Assembly (NCBI RefSeq): GCF_000374565.1
Contig: NZ_KB894689.1
Span: forward strand, 1 to 64,000
Direction of reading: 5' to 3'
Origin: Siminovitchia fordii DSM 16014 = CIP 108821
Lineage (GTDB): Bacteria; Bacillota; Bacilli; Bacillales; Bacillaceae_C
DNA length: 64,000 bases
Part shown: positions 1 to 6,988 of the stretch, one piece after another
How the letters are laid out: the number at the start of each line of letters is the position of its first letter
Numbering within the stretch: position 1 is the first letter of the stretch
Notes under the pieces: generated by a model
What the model was told of the DNA's origin: nothing
Database searches by the model: none
Seen by the model: only the letters and a program-made list of their open reading frames with translations
Translations under genes and position numbers: made by a program

Positions 1-148
1 AGCCCGTTTCACGCAGAAAACCGGCGAAAGCTTCGTCCGGAATTCTTTCCACCACATCGTTGACGGCATAGGCAATATCATTCTCCTGAAGTTTTATTTC
101 CAAGTCCAACGGCAAAACGATCTGATTCATGTTATAATGTTTAAACAT
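1..148 (-). CDS. IS1182 family transposase, N-terminal fragment
   Basis: Partial minus-strand gene, cut by the window edge. Translation from the ATG at 148 begins MFKHYNMNQIVLPLDLEIKL and continues with a VVERIPDEAFAGFL segment, the conserved N-terminal stretch of IS1182/IS1272-type DDE transposases. A perfect GGAGG box (rc of 156-160) sits just upstream. About 49 residues are visible, so whether the gene is intact cannot be judged. It lies upstream of spoIIID and points away from it. Confidence 0.75.
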   Translation of the reverse strand, partial: MFKHYNMNQIVLPLDLEIKLQENDIAYAVNDVVERIPDEAFAGFLRETG

Positions 149-300
149 AAGGATACCTCCGATTAATTTATTGTTGTGGTGACTTTAATTTTATCAGAAG
201 GTATCCTTTTTTACTTTCTAAAACAAATAAAAAGTGGCATCTGCACCAACTTATGTTGGTGGATGCCACTCTTTTTTTTACTGGGTTTTGTCCCAGCCTC
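1..300 (-). mobile_element. IS1182-type insertion sequence, 5' end (runs off window)
   Basis: The window opens inside an insertion sequence. The minus-strand transposase starts at 148. Upstream of it is a strong hairpin near 233-268 (AGTGGCATC ... GATGCCACT followed by a T-run), typical of the element-internal terminator that shields the transposase from outside transcription. A smaller hairpin at about 281-296 (CTGGG ... CCCAG) reads GGCTGGGACAAAA on the minus strand, a motif I associate with ends of this IS family. The outer boundary at about 300 is an estimate because no target duplication can be seen. Confidence 0.6.
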
Positions 301-659
301 TTTTTTTGAATTAAAAAAGACTGCATTTCCAATACCAGCTTTTACTGAAAATATTTTGTCCACCGCCTTGTCCTTATTGCCTTTTTCGAGCATATATCTT
401 CAACTGGACAAATAAGATGATAGCAACACGATAAAAACAGAGAGTGCTTGAGGTGAGCAATCGTTTAAATAGAGCCTACATTCAATTCGATATTTGTTTA
501 ATTCCTGTAAAATAGCTTGATTTGTAAAAGATGATTTCCTATCCGTACAGTATGCTGTGGAACAGAAGGAAAGTTCCAAAAAAGCAGATCCAGCATGTAT
601 ATACAAAAGACGAGTCTCATTTCACACTCCTCACATCCAATTCAGGGAGGGCGAGTGGT
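301..659. other. Gene-free stretch between IS end and spoIIID
   Basis: About 360 bases without a convincing gene. It should contain the spoIIID promoter, which in B. subtilis is read by the mother-cell sigma factor SigE. I could not find a confident SigE -35/-10 pair. An 8-bp inverted repeat TTTGTCCA/TGGACAAA spans about 354-412; its meaning is unknown. Confidence 0.4.
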
Positions 660-920
660 GTGCACGATTACATCAAAGAGCGAACGATCAAGATTGGAAA
701 GTATATCGTGGAGACGAGAAAAACGGTTCGCATGATTGCGAAGGAGTTTGGCGTATCCAAAAGTACTGTCCACAAAGATTTGACTGAAAGACTTCCGGAA
801 CTTAATCCGGAGCTTGCAAACCAGGTGAAAGGCATTTTGGAATATCATAAATCAATCAGACATCTCAGGGGAGGAGAAGCGACCAAGCAGAAATATAAGA
901 AAGCCGAGCTTCAAAAATAA
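660..920 (+). CDS. spoIIID: Sporulation transcriptional regulator SpoIIID
   Basis: Small DNA-binding protein of the mother cell that activates or represses many SigE-dependent genes and helps switch to SigK. The 86-residue product starts at a GTG (660) with GGGAGG at 645-650. An upstream in-frame ATG at 531 would add an unrelated N-terminus, so it is not used. Helix-turn-helix at about residues 23-44 (TVRMIAKEFGVSKSTVHKDL) and a C-terminal KSIRHLRGGEATKQKY segment are nearly identical to B. subtilis SpoIIID. It sits just before mbl, as in B. subtilis. Confidence 0.96.
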   Translation: MHDYIKERTIKIGKYIVETRKTVRMIAKEFGVSKSTVHKDLTERLPELNPELANQVKGILEYHKSIRHLRGGEATKQKYKKAELQK

Positions 921-930
921 TTCTCGAGAG

Positions 931-960
931 GAAGGCAGGAAGTTGTAGGCCTTCTTCTTT
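931..960 (+). terminator. Rho-independent terminator after spoIIID
   Basis: Stem GAAGGC (931-936) / GCCTTC (949-954) followed by a T-rich run (TTCTTTTACTTTTT). It separates spoIIID from mbl. Confidence 0.7.
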
Positions 961-1150
961 TACTTTTTAACTTTAAAAAGGCATCGCTAAAAGTCACACT
1001 TTGCTTTCCTCTATGTCAAAAAACCTATAATTTTGTCAATCCTTCATTCCTTTTTAGGGCTAGGGTATGATAAAATATATAATTAGGGATATGTGTGTTC
1101 ATCGGAAATGTACATAATGAAGTTTGAATATATGAAGGTAGGGATAAAAA

Positions 1151-2152
1151 ATGTTTGCAAAAGATATCGGCATTGACTTGGGAACGGCTAATGTTCTGAT
1201 TCATGTAAAGGGGCAGGGAATCGTCTTGAATGAGCCATCGGTTGTGGCTATAGATAAGAATACGAGTAAAGTCCTTGCGGTTGGCGAAGAGGCCAGACGC
1301 ATGGTTGGACGGACGCCGGGAAATATTGTAGCCATTCGTCCTTTAAGGGATGGGGTCATTGCCGATTTTGATGTTACGGAATCAATGTTGAAGCATTTTA
1401 TCAATAAATTGAATGTGAAGGGATTTTTATCAAAGCCCCGCATTCTTATTTGTTGCCCGACAAATATTACAAGCGTTGAACAGAAAGCGATCAAAGAAGC
1501 GGCGGAAAAAAGCGGCGGGAAGAAAATCTACCTTGAGGAAGAACCTAAAGTTGCAGCAATCGGTGCGGGAATGGATATTTTTCAGCCGAGTGGAAACATG
1601 GTCATCGATATCGGTGGAGGCACTACGGATGTGGCTGTGCTTTCGATGGGCGACATTGTGACGTCCGCTTCTATAAAGATGGCAGGCGACAACTTTGACA
1701 ACGATATCTTAAATTACGTTAAAAAAGAGTACAAGCTGCTGATCGGAGAAAGGACAGCTGAAAATATCAAAATCAATATTGGTACAGTTTTCCCAGGTGC
1801 TCGTGATGAGGAAATGGAAATACGCGGCCGTGATTTGGTAAATGGTCTTCCGCGGACTATCACTGTTACTTCTAAAGAAATAGAAGGCGCTTTAAGAGAG
1901 TCGGTCGATGTCATCGTTCAGGCTGCAAAAAATGTATTGGAAAAAACACCGCCGGAGCTTTCTGCAGATATTATTGACAGAGGTGTCATATTAACAGGCG
2001 GCGGAGCGCTCCTCCATGGAATTGACCAATTGCTTGCAGAGGAGTTGCGAGTTCCGGTTTTAGTGGCAGATGAGCCGATGGACGCCGTTGCGATTGGTAC
2101 GGGAATCATGCTTGAAAATATCGATCGGATTGCCAGGCGCAGTATTGTTTAA
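1151..2152 (+). CDS. mbl: MreB-like cell-shape protein Mbl
   Basis: Bacterial actin that forms membrane-associated filaments and steers elongation-phase cell-wall synthesis. The 333-residue protein shows the actin-fold phosphate 1 motif DLGTAN (residues 9-14), the phosphate 2 motif DIGGGTTD (153-160) and a C-terminal GGGALLHG adenosine motif. Residues 90-140 match B. subtilis Mbl almost exactly (CCPTNITSVEQKAIKEAAEKS region). Gene order spoIIID-mbl-flhO-flhP supports Mbl over MreB or MreBH. The TAA stop at 2150-2152 lies at the very start of a structured repeat element, and the last residues differ from the usual Mbl tail. Confidence 0.96.
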   Translation: MFAKDIGIDLGTANVLIHVKGQGIVLNEPSVVAIDKNTSKVLAVGEEARRMVGRTPGNIVAIRPLRDGVIADFDVTESMLKHFINKLNVKGFLSKPRILICCPTNITSVEQKAIKEAAEKSGGKKIYLEEEPKVAAIGAGMDIFQPSGNMVIDIGGGTTDVAVLSMGDIVTSASIKMAGDNFDNDILNYVKKEYKLLIGERTAENIKINIGTVFPGARDEEMEIRGRDLVNGLPRTITVTSKEIEGALRESVDVIVQAAKNVLEKTPPELSADIIDRGVILTGGGALLHGIDQLLAEELRVPVLVADEPMDAVAIGTGIMLENIDRIARRSIV

Positions 2153-2344
2153 CTTCATTCAGCAAAAATCTCCCACTTCTATAAGTGGTGAGATGAATGC
2201 ATAATGGTATTCCATTCAGCGGGGGTTCAAACCCCGGCTGAATAAAATTAAAGCCTCCGGCGGATGCCACAGATTTTCAGAGGAAATTTATCGAGTGAAG
2301 ATCGATAAAATCTGGGCGCAAATAAGCCAAGGCGCATTTGATAA
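2150..2344 (+). repeat. 195-bp structured interspersed repeat, copy 1
   Basis: Noncoding element between mbl and flhO that recurs, at clearly high similarity by eye, at 59930-60123. Shared blocks include AATCTCCCACTTCT, GGTATTCCAT, GGCTGAATAAA, TCTCCGGCGGATGCC (one difference), TTTTCAGAGGAAATTTAT and GCCAAGGCGCATT. It folds into several hairpins: ATCTCCCACTT/AAGTGGTGAGAT; an outer ATTCAGC/GCTGAAT pairing; and CAGATTTT/AAAATCTG enclosing ATCGA/TCGAT. It carries no ORF. It could be a MITE-like element or a structured RNA. Confidence 0.8.
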
Positions 2345-2357
2345 GGGGGCATGATCA

Positions 2358-3134
2358 ATGCTAAGAGGCCTTTTTACAGCAGCATCAGGAATGTATGCTT
2401 CTCAGCGAAAAACGGAAATGTTGACGAACAATATGGCTAACGCCCAGACACCGGGATTCAAAGCGGACCATTCTAATGTACGTGCTTTTCCGGAAATGCT
2501 TATTGAACGTTTCAATGCAGGCAAAAGCCGGTCAGAACGGGTAGGAACACTGCATACCGGCGTATATGTCCAGGAGATGCTTCCACGTTTTGTGCAGGGG
2601 GATAGCATTCAGACGGAGCGGCCCACCGACTTCGCTCTATTTGATAGGGCAGAGGGAACCGCCTTTTTTTCAGTGGAACAAGACGGTCAGGTAAAATATA
2701 CCCGAAATGGCAGATTTACAGTTGATCCATCGGGCACAATAACGACAGAAAACGGTTGGCCTGTTCTCGATATGAACGGAAATCAAATTCGGGTGACCAG
2801 CGATCGGTTTGAGGTAGATGAATCCGGATGGATTACAGAAAACGGGATACAAATCGCCCGTTTTGGAATTGTACGAGCGGATAACCCCGAAAATCTGGCA
2901 AAAGAGGGAGACGGACTATTCCGGACGGAAAATAACGCTGCTCTTCCAATTGCCGAAAATGTCGATTTTACAATTTCTCAGGGGTTTGTTGAAAAATCGA
3001 ATGTCGATATGTCACGCTCAATGACTGACATGATCACTGCTTACAGGACTTTTGAAGCAAACCAGAAAGTGGTGCAGGCATATGACCGGAGCCTGGATAA
3101 AGCAGTCAATGAAGTTGGGCGGGTAAACGGATAA
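2358..3134 (+). CDS. flhO: Flagellar hook-basal body rod protein FlhO
   Basis: Axial rod component of the flagellum, exported by the flagellar type III system. The 258-residue protein has the N-terminal rod signature LFTAASGMYASQRKTEMLTNNMANAQTPGFK (residues 5-35, split by normal variation) and the matching C-terminal coiled segment with NVDMSRSMTDMITAYRTFEANQKVVQ. B. subtilis FlhO is about 270 residues. It lies 14 bases before flhP, presumably co-transcribed. RBS AGGGGG at 2344-2349. The gene is immediately downstream of repeat copy 1. Confidence 0.93.
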   Translation: MLRGLFTAASGMYASQRKTEMLTNNMANAQTPGFKADHSNVRAFPEMLIERFNAGKSRSERVGTLHTGVYVQEMLPRFVQGDSIQTERPTDFALFDRAEGTAFFSVEQDGQVKYTRNGRFTVDPSGTITTENGWPVLDMNGNQIRVTSDRFEVDESGWITENGIQIARFGIVRADNPENLAKEGDGLFRTENNAALPIAENVDFTISQGFVEKSNVDMSRSMTDMITAYRTFEANQKVVQAYDRSLDKAVNEVGRVNG

Positions 3135-3148
3135 GAAGGTGAAGAAGA

Positions 3149-3979
3149 ATGAATAGAACAATGGTAGCCGCAGTTAATACACTTGGACAATTACACAAAC
3201 AAGTGGATTTGATCGGTCATAACATAGCAAATGCTGAAACTGCAGGGTATAAGAAAAGGGAAGCTTCTTTTGCGGATTTGATGGCTCAGCAAATCAACAA
3301 CTATTCTTCTGCCGGTTCCGAGATTGGCAGACAATCCCCATTGGGTATTCGCCAAAGTCCCGGAATGATGATTTCACAGACAGCTATGCTTTCAAAGCAG
3401 GGATCATTGAAAACAACCGGACGTTCTCTCGATGTGGCTTTTACTAAAGAGAATCAATATTTAAAAGTAAGAGTCCAAGAAGGCGGAGTCCCACAAATCC
3501 GTTTTACCCGTAATGGTGAACTGGATATTGTTAACGCGGGAGACCAGTGGATGCTTGCGACGAAAGATGGTCATCCGGTTTTAGATGAAAACAACCAAGT
3601 CATCACCTTTTCCGGGAAAGTTGATGACGTTAAGATGATTCAGCCCGGAACCCTGGAAGCAACATTGGGCAATGGAGAGATTCTTACATATCAATTGGGA
3701 GTCATCGCTTTAAACAAACCCCAGTTCATGGAGCAAAAGGGAGAAACACTTATAGGGCTGCCGGACGGAACGAATAATAATCAAAATCTGATTTATGTTG
3801 ATTTGACTGGAGCAGGAAGACAGGAGATTTCACTTCAGCAGGGTGTATTGGAAGCGTCAAATGTTGATATTGGACAGGAAATGACTGACTTGATGGCAGC
3901 ACAACGGTCTATCCAGTTCCAATCCAGATCCATTACATTTGCCGATCAAATGATGGGTCTAATTAATGGAATACGTTAA
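3149..3979 (+). CDS. flhP: Flagellar hook-basal body rod protein FlhP
   Basis: Second FlgG/FlgF-like rod protein, paired with FlhO. The 276-residue product opens with MNRTMVAAVNTLGQLHKQVD and the NIANAETAGYKKREASF motif of flagellar rod/hook proteins. It ends with the ASNVDIGQEMTDLMAAQRSIQ coiled coil needed for axial assembly. RBS GAAGGTGAAGAAG lies just upstream. In B. subtilis flhO and flhP form an operon, and the spacing here suggests the same. Confidence 0.93.
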   Translation: MNRTMVAAVNTLGQLHKQVDLIGHNIANAETAGYKKREASFADLMAQQINNYSSAGSEIGRQSPLGIRQSPGMMISQTAMLSKQGSLKTTGRSLDVAFTKENQYLKVRVQEGGVPQIRFTRNGELDIVNAGDQWMLATKDGHPVLDENNQVITFSGKVDDVKMIQPGTLEATLGNGEILTYQLGVIALNKPQFMEQKGETLIGLPDGTNNNQNLIYVDLTGAGRQEISLQQGVLEASNVDIGQEMTDLMAAQRSIQFQSRSITFADQMMGLINGIR

Positions 3980-4028
3980 TTTTTTTCGTTCATTCATGTA
4001 ACCGAACGGCCAAAAGGAGTTTTTTTCT

Positions 4029-4307
4029 ATGTCGGCTAAATTTATCAGTAAAGATCAATCTAAGACACGTGAGAAAATCGATAAAAAGCGAAACAAAGAA
4101 AAAAATACGGGAGAGTCTTTAACAAAAATCAAAGTTCGGCTCATCCCCATTTGGCTGAGAGTGTTGATTGTCATTTTCTTAACCGTCATCAGTTTGATTG
4201 CCGGTATCATAACAGGGTATGCTGTGCTGGGTGATGGAAAACCGCAGGATGCTTTGAAAAAAGAAACATGGACCCACATTGTCGATTTAGTGAATAAGAA
4301 AAAGTGA
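4029..4307 (+). CDS. EpuA-like small membrane protein (DNA-directed RNA polymerase subunit beta family name)
   Basis: 92-residue protein with a very basic N-terminus (about residues 1-36, many K/R), one transmembrane segment at about 38-65 (IPIWLRVLIVIFLTVISLIAGIITGYAVLG) and a short C-terminal tail with WTHIVDLVNKKK. This is the pattern of the EpuA family (PF11772). Annotation pipelines often call it 'DNA-directed RNA polymerase subunit beta', although it is a single-pass membrane protein and no polymerase role is evident. The same small gene sits between flhP and fabZ in related genomes. RBS AAGGAG at 4014-4019. Confidence 0.75.
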   Translation: MSAKFISKDQSKTREKIDKKRNKEKNTGESLTKIKVRLIPIWLRVLIVIFLTVISLIAGIITGYAVLGDGKPQDALKKETWTHIVDLVNKKK

Positions 4308-4383
4308 AGGCTGTCAGCTATTTTAAAAGGAATGAAAGTATAAATTTAGCCTTATTTTCTTTTATTGAACTAGTATCTGTTAT

Positions 4384-4505
4384 GTCTAGTTCCAGGGACC
4401 ATCAGCGCAAGGGTCAAGTCGTTCCCTGTGGTGAAACGAGGGAACTTCTTCACAAGATTCGCCTTGTTCTTGTCACCCAAGGATGCGAGCCTTGCGCTTT
4501 TCTAT
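4384..4505 (+). repeat. Bacillus foldback repeat, copy A
   Basis: Noncoding element starting GTCTAGTTCCAG and ending CCTTGCGCTTTTCT, the ends of a widespread Bacillaceae intergenic repeat. Outer stem GCGCAAGG/CCTTGCGC and inner stem GTTCCCT/AGGGAAC enclose the middle. The trailing TTTTCT could make it act as a terminator ahead of fabZ. Its right end (CTTGTTCTTGTCACCCAAGG) resembles copy C at 62116-62215 and the reverse complement of the left end of the leuA-leuB insert. Confidence 0.75.
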
Positions 4506-4528
4506 ACTTTTAATTTTGGGAGGAATGA

Positions 4529-4957
4529 ATGATAATGGATATTCAGGAAATAAAAGAAATAATCCCACACCGATACCCATTTTTACTTGTTGACCGGATT
4601 CTCGAAATTGAGGAAGGCAAACGTGCTGTCGGAATAAAAAACGTCACAGCAAATGAGGAGTATTTCAATGGGCATTTTCCGGACTATCCAGTCATGCCTG
4701 GGGTTTTGATTGTGGAGGCACTTGCACAGGTGGGGGCAGTAGCCATGCTCAAAAGAGAGGAAAATCGCGGAAAGCTTGCGTTTTTCACTGGAATTGATAA
4801 ATGCCGTTTTAAGCGTCAAGTGAAACCGGGCGACCAGCTTCATTTGGAAGTGGAAATCATTCGGGTAAAAGGACCAATCGGCAAAGGAAAAGGCGTCGCC
4901 CGTGTGGGTGAAGAGATTGTTTGCGAAACAGAAATTATGTTTGCCCTTGGGGAATAG
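4529..4957 (+). CDS. fabZ: 3-hydroxyacyl-[acyl-carrier-protein] dehydratase FabZ
   Basis: Dehydrates 3-hydroxyacyl-ACP to trans-2-enoyl-ACP in fatty acid elongation (cytosolic type II FAS). The 142-residue hotdog-fold protein shows [12 protein letters not shown] (residues 13-24), the catalytic His in [11 protein letters not shown] (His49) and Glu63 in [18 protein letters not shown] at 4518-4523. ATG 4529 and in-frame ATG 4535 are both possible starts; spacing alone does not decide. It appears monocistronic behind foldback repeat copy A. Confidence 0.95.
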   Translation: MIMDIQEIKEIIPHRYPFLLVDRILEIEEGKRAVGIKNVTANEEYFNGHFPDYPVMPGVLIVEALAQVGAVAMLKREENRGKLAFFTGIDKCRFKRQVKPGDQLHLEVEIIRVKGPIGKGKGVARVGEEIVCETEIMFALGE

Positions 4958-5132
4958 TGGTAAAGAGACATTTAGGGTATTGATGGAAAAGTATTCGAAA
5001 AAAGATTGAAGAAATTTGGGGAATTTGGGAAAGCTAAAATCAGACCAATCAGGTCCTATAACAAACGGAAATTGGCATAAGCCAATCCACCCACTTGAAG
5101 TGGGCCTAAAAAATCTGAAAGGAGCTTACCAA

Positions 5133-5417
5133 ATGAATCCAAAGTTTGGAAAAATCATGGGGGCAGTAGCCCTGTCATCATTGCTTTTTGCGGGATGTGC
5201 AAATAATGACCAAGAGCCACCCCCGCCAAATGACAATAATGGAGTCCAGAACAACAATGACGTCAATGATAACAATGGTGTCAATGATAACAATGGCGTC
5301 AACGACAATAATGACATGAATAACGGCGACAACCTGGACAATAATGACGGTCTTGATACAGACAATAATGATTTGGACAACAATAACAATCGTATGGATG
5401 AAGACGATAACAAATAA
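5133..5417 (+). CDS. Asn/Asp-rich repeat lipoprotein, unknown function
   Basis: 94-residue predicted lipoprotein. The start is ATG 5133 (AAAGGAG at 5118-5124); a longer upstream reading from 5016 lacks an RBS. Residues 1-21 form a signal peptide with lipobox LFAGC. After that the mature chain is almost entirely N, D and G, with a tandem NDNNGV hexapeptide-like repeat encoded by near-identical DNA units at about 5262-5316, then an acidic tail. No domain recognised. The composition suggests a flexible, highly charged surface protein, possibly spore- or envelope-associated, but that is a guess. Confidence 0.75.
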   Translation: MNPKFGKIMGAVALSSLLFAGCANNDQEPPPPNDNNGVQNNNDVNDNNGVNDNNGVNDNNDMNNGDNLDNNDGLDTDNNDLDNNNNRMDEDDNK

Positions 5418-5442
5418 AAAGCGGGGCTACCCGCTTTTTTTT
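5415..5442. terminator. Bidirectional terminator between lipoprotein gene and ywpF
   Basis: AAAAAGCGGG (5416-5425) pairs with CCCGCTTTTTT (5430-5440); A-run and T-run flank the stem, so it can serve both convergent genes. Confidence 0.85.
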
Positions 5443-5869
5443 ATTCCTTGGAAACAGGCTGCTTTATTCTTATTCTTGCTCTGAACTCTTTTAGCAATTC
5501 TTCTCCGCTCAATCCTTCTTTTATCAAATCGGCCAGTAGTAATTCCAAGTATTCGTTTCTGCGCTTGCTCAGACGCCCTATAAACAAAACACTGATATGG
5601 TCTTTCACCTGTTTGATGGAATGAATCGAGACAGTGAAAGGGGCTGGATCGTTAGCAGCATGGGTGATGATCACCCGAATTTCAAAAGGCTCTCCCTTTT
5701 CATGAATAGACTCGAAATAAGATTGAAACCGGTTGTCGACATAAGCCTCAATTATCCAGCTTCCTTCCTCATTCTCTTTGTTGATGATCAATCCATCTGT
5801 AAGTGGAATATTTTTGGTTTCAAGGTGATCATCGACTATTTGCAGGGCTACGATTTTAAAAGTTTTCAA
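5441..5869 (-). CDS. ywpF: YwpF-like protein
   Basis: 142-residue cytosolic protein of the YwpF-like family (PF14183), function unknown. The N-terminus MKTFKIVALQIVDDHLETKNIPLTDGLIINKENE matches B. subtilis YwpF in pattern, and the gene sits between fabZ and ssbB as ywpF does there. The predicted fold is a mixed N-terminal half with basic C-terminal helices. RBS GGAGG (rc of 5878-5882). Its stop lies within the shared terminator. Confidence 0.82.
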   Translation of the reverse strand: MKTFKIVALQIVDDHLETKNIPLTDGLIINKENEEGSWIIEAYVDNRFQSYFESIHEKGEPFEIRVIITHAANDPAPFTVSIHSIKQVKDHISVLFIGRLSKRRNEYLELLLADLIKEGLSGEELLKEFRARIRIKQPVSKE

Positions 5870-6046
5870 ATCGAGTCTCCTCCATATGTTCTTTTTTAAA
5901 GTATATCATTTTCCCATTTCCCCTTCATACCTATAAGAGACCTCTTTATTCGACATGGTCCTTCAAAGTTTGATGTTTTTTAAAAACATCCAATATTCTT
6001 ATATAGGTACAGAAAAACGAATGAAACTCTAAATTTGATTATAGGG

Positions 6047-6090
6047 AACAGTTTATTTTGAGATGAATTCTTTGAGGAAAAGTGATTTTT
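6047..6090 (+). promoter_or_regulatory. Predicted ComK box (K-box) upstream of ssbB
   Basis: Two AT-boxes in the exact ComK geometry: AACA-N5-TTTT at 6047-6059, an 18-bp spacer, then AAAA-N5-TTTT at 6078-6090. K-boxes are two AAAA-N5-TTTT motifs separated by 8, 18 or 31 bp. Downstream, TTTACA (6097-6102), a 17-bp spacer and TAAAAT (6120-6125) form a SigA-type promoter. Confidence 0.75.
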
Positions 6091-6155
6091 GGGGATTTTA
6101 CATTATAAAGGTTCGCTTATAAAATATGGGTACTAAAACATAAAGGAGTGATCAA

Positions 6156-6536
6156 TTGATCAATCAGGTTACATTGGTCGGAAGGCTGACAAAAGATCCA
6201 GAGCTTCGGTATACGGTGGAAGGGAAAGCTGTTTTAAATATCACGCTGGCGCTTAACCGCCATTACCGAAATTCCCAAGGTGAAATTGATGCAGATTTTG
6301 TCCTTTGCACGCTCTGGAGCAAGATTGCTGAAAATACTGCCAAGTATTGCAGTAAGGGTTCCATAGTCGGAGTCATTGGGAAAATACAAACGAGAAATTA
6401 CGAGAACCCTGATGGAAGAAAAATTTATGTTACAGAGGTCGTTGCAGATTCAGTAAAGTTCATGGGAGAAAGAACACCAGTAGAGAGGCCTGCTGTATCA
6501 AGCCAGTCTAATGACTTAAAGGAGGTGAACATTTGA
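6156..6536 (+). CDS. ssbB: Single-stranded DNA-binding protein, competence-type SsbB
   Basis: 126-residue OB-fold protein that coats single-stranded DNA. It lacks the long acidic C-terminal tail of the essential SsbA, like B. subtilis SsbB (YwpH, 113 residues), which protects incoming DNA during transformation. Motifs: NQVTLVGRLTKDPELRYT at the N-terminus and VTEVVADSVKFM near residue 100. The start is TTG 6156 with AAAGGAG at 6143-6149. The ComK box and position after ywpF support SsbB rather than SsbA. Confidence 0.9.
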   Translation: MINQVTLVGRLTKDPELRYTVEGKAVLNITLALNRHYRNSQGEIDADFVLCTLWSKIAENTAKYCSKGSIVGVIGKIQTRNYENPDGRKIYVTEVVADSVKFMGERTPVERPAVSSQSNDLKEVNI

Positions 6537-6709
6537 GAAGAGCCGGTCAAGGTGATTCCCTGGAACTCCTTATTAGTGACCTCATTTTCAAGCTTGGAAA
6601 AGCCAACCAGCAAATCCATTCTTTATCCCAACGGATCCATCACCTTGAACTTCTATTAAAACAACGTACACCCGAACACTTCTCTTCAACAAACCGTAAA
6701 ACCTCCTAG
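6533..6709 (+). CDS. Small 58-residue protein translationally coupled to ssbB
   Basis: Short ORF starting at TTG 6533, overlapping the ssbB stop, with a very strong AAAGGAGGTG box at 6518-6527. The product is RRAGQGDSLELLISDLIFKL followed by a heptad-like helical segment (IHSLSQRIHHLELLLKQ), so probably one amphipathic or coiled-coil helix. It is directly followed by a spacer and terminator at 6781. Not recognised. The coupling and RBS make translation likely; a role in competence is only inferred from location. Confidence 0.55.
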   Translation: MRRAGQGDSLELLISDLIFKLGKANQQIHSLSQRIHHLELLLKQRTPEHFSSTNRKTS

Positions 6710-6780
6710 AGAGAGATCCATCGATTTTCATCCCCGATAGTCCGATTCAAATGTATCCTCGTTTGACCACCCCAAAATGG

Positions 6781-6810
6781 AAGACCAGCGGAAATGGCTG
6801 GTCTTTTTTA
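6781..6810 (+). terminator. Terminator after ssbB operon
   Basis: AAGACCAGC (6781-6789) pairs with GCTGGTCTT (6797-6805), followed by TTTTT. Confidence 0.9.
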
Positions 6811-6988
6811 AAGAATAAAATATAAATAAAGTACATGTGTGTATGCTTAGTCCAACTGAAACAAAAAGGCTGTCCTTGGGCAAGAGGTATAGCCTAGCCC
6901 CACGTGTATCACTATTCTCCTGCAAACTCTTTCCTCGTGAATCCAATTATTTGCCCGCTATGGGCTAGGGCCCTTGTACTTGTCTTTA

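Noticed and set aside
531-659. N-terminal extension of spoIIID from the ATG at 531
   Set aside because: No RBS, residues unlike any SpoIIID, and a well-spaced GGGAGG precedes GTG 660, which yields the family's normal N-terminus.
2150-2344. Repeat as a TnpB guide RNA or IS605 end
   Set aside because: The CCCACTT/AAGTGG hairpin is reminiscent of such ends, but no tnpB, tnpA or cleavage-site pattern is present in either copy; left as an unassigned structured repeat.
2240-2357. SigD promoter for flhO-flhP
   Set aside because: TAAA and CGATAA pieces are present but not at the 15-base spacing; they belong to the repeat structure.
5262-5316. Short tandem DNA repeats that might be a CRISPR or minisatellite
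   Set aside because: They are in frame, encode the Asn/Asp/Gly repeats of the lipoprotein and have no spacers.
6888-6970. CCTAGCCC/GGGCTAGG inverted repeat downstream of the phosphatase gene
   Set aside because: Arms are 8 bp and about 65 bases apart with no T-run; not enough to call a terminator or site.
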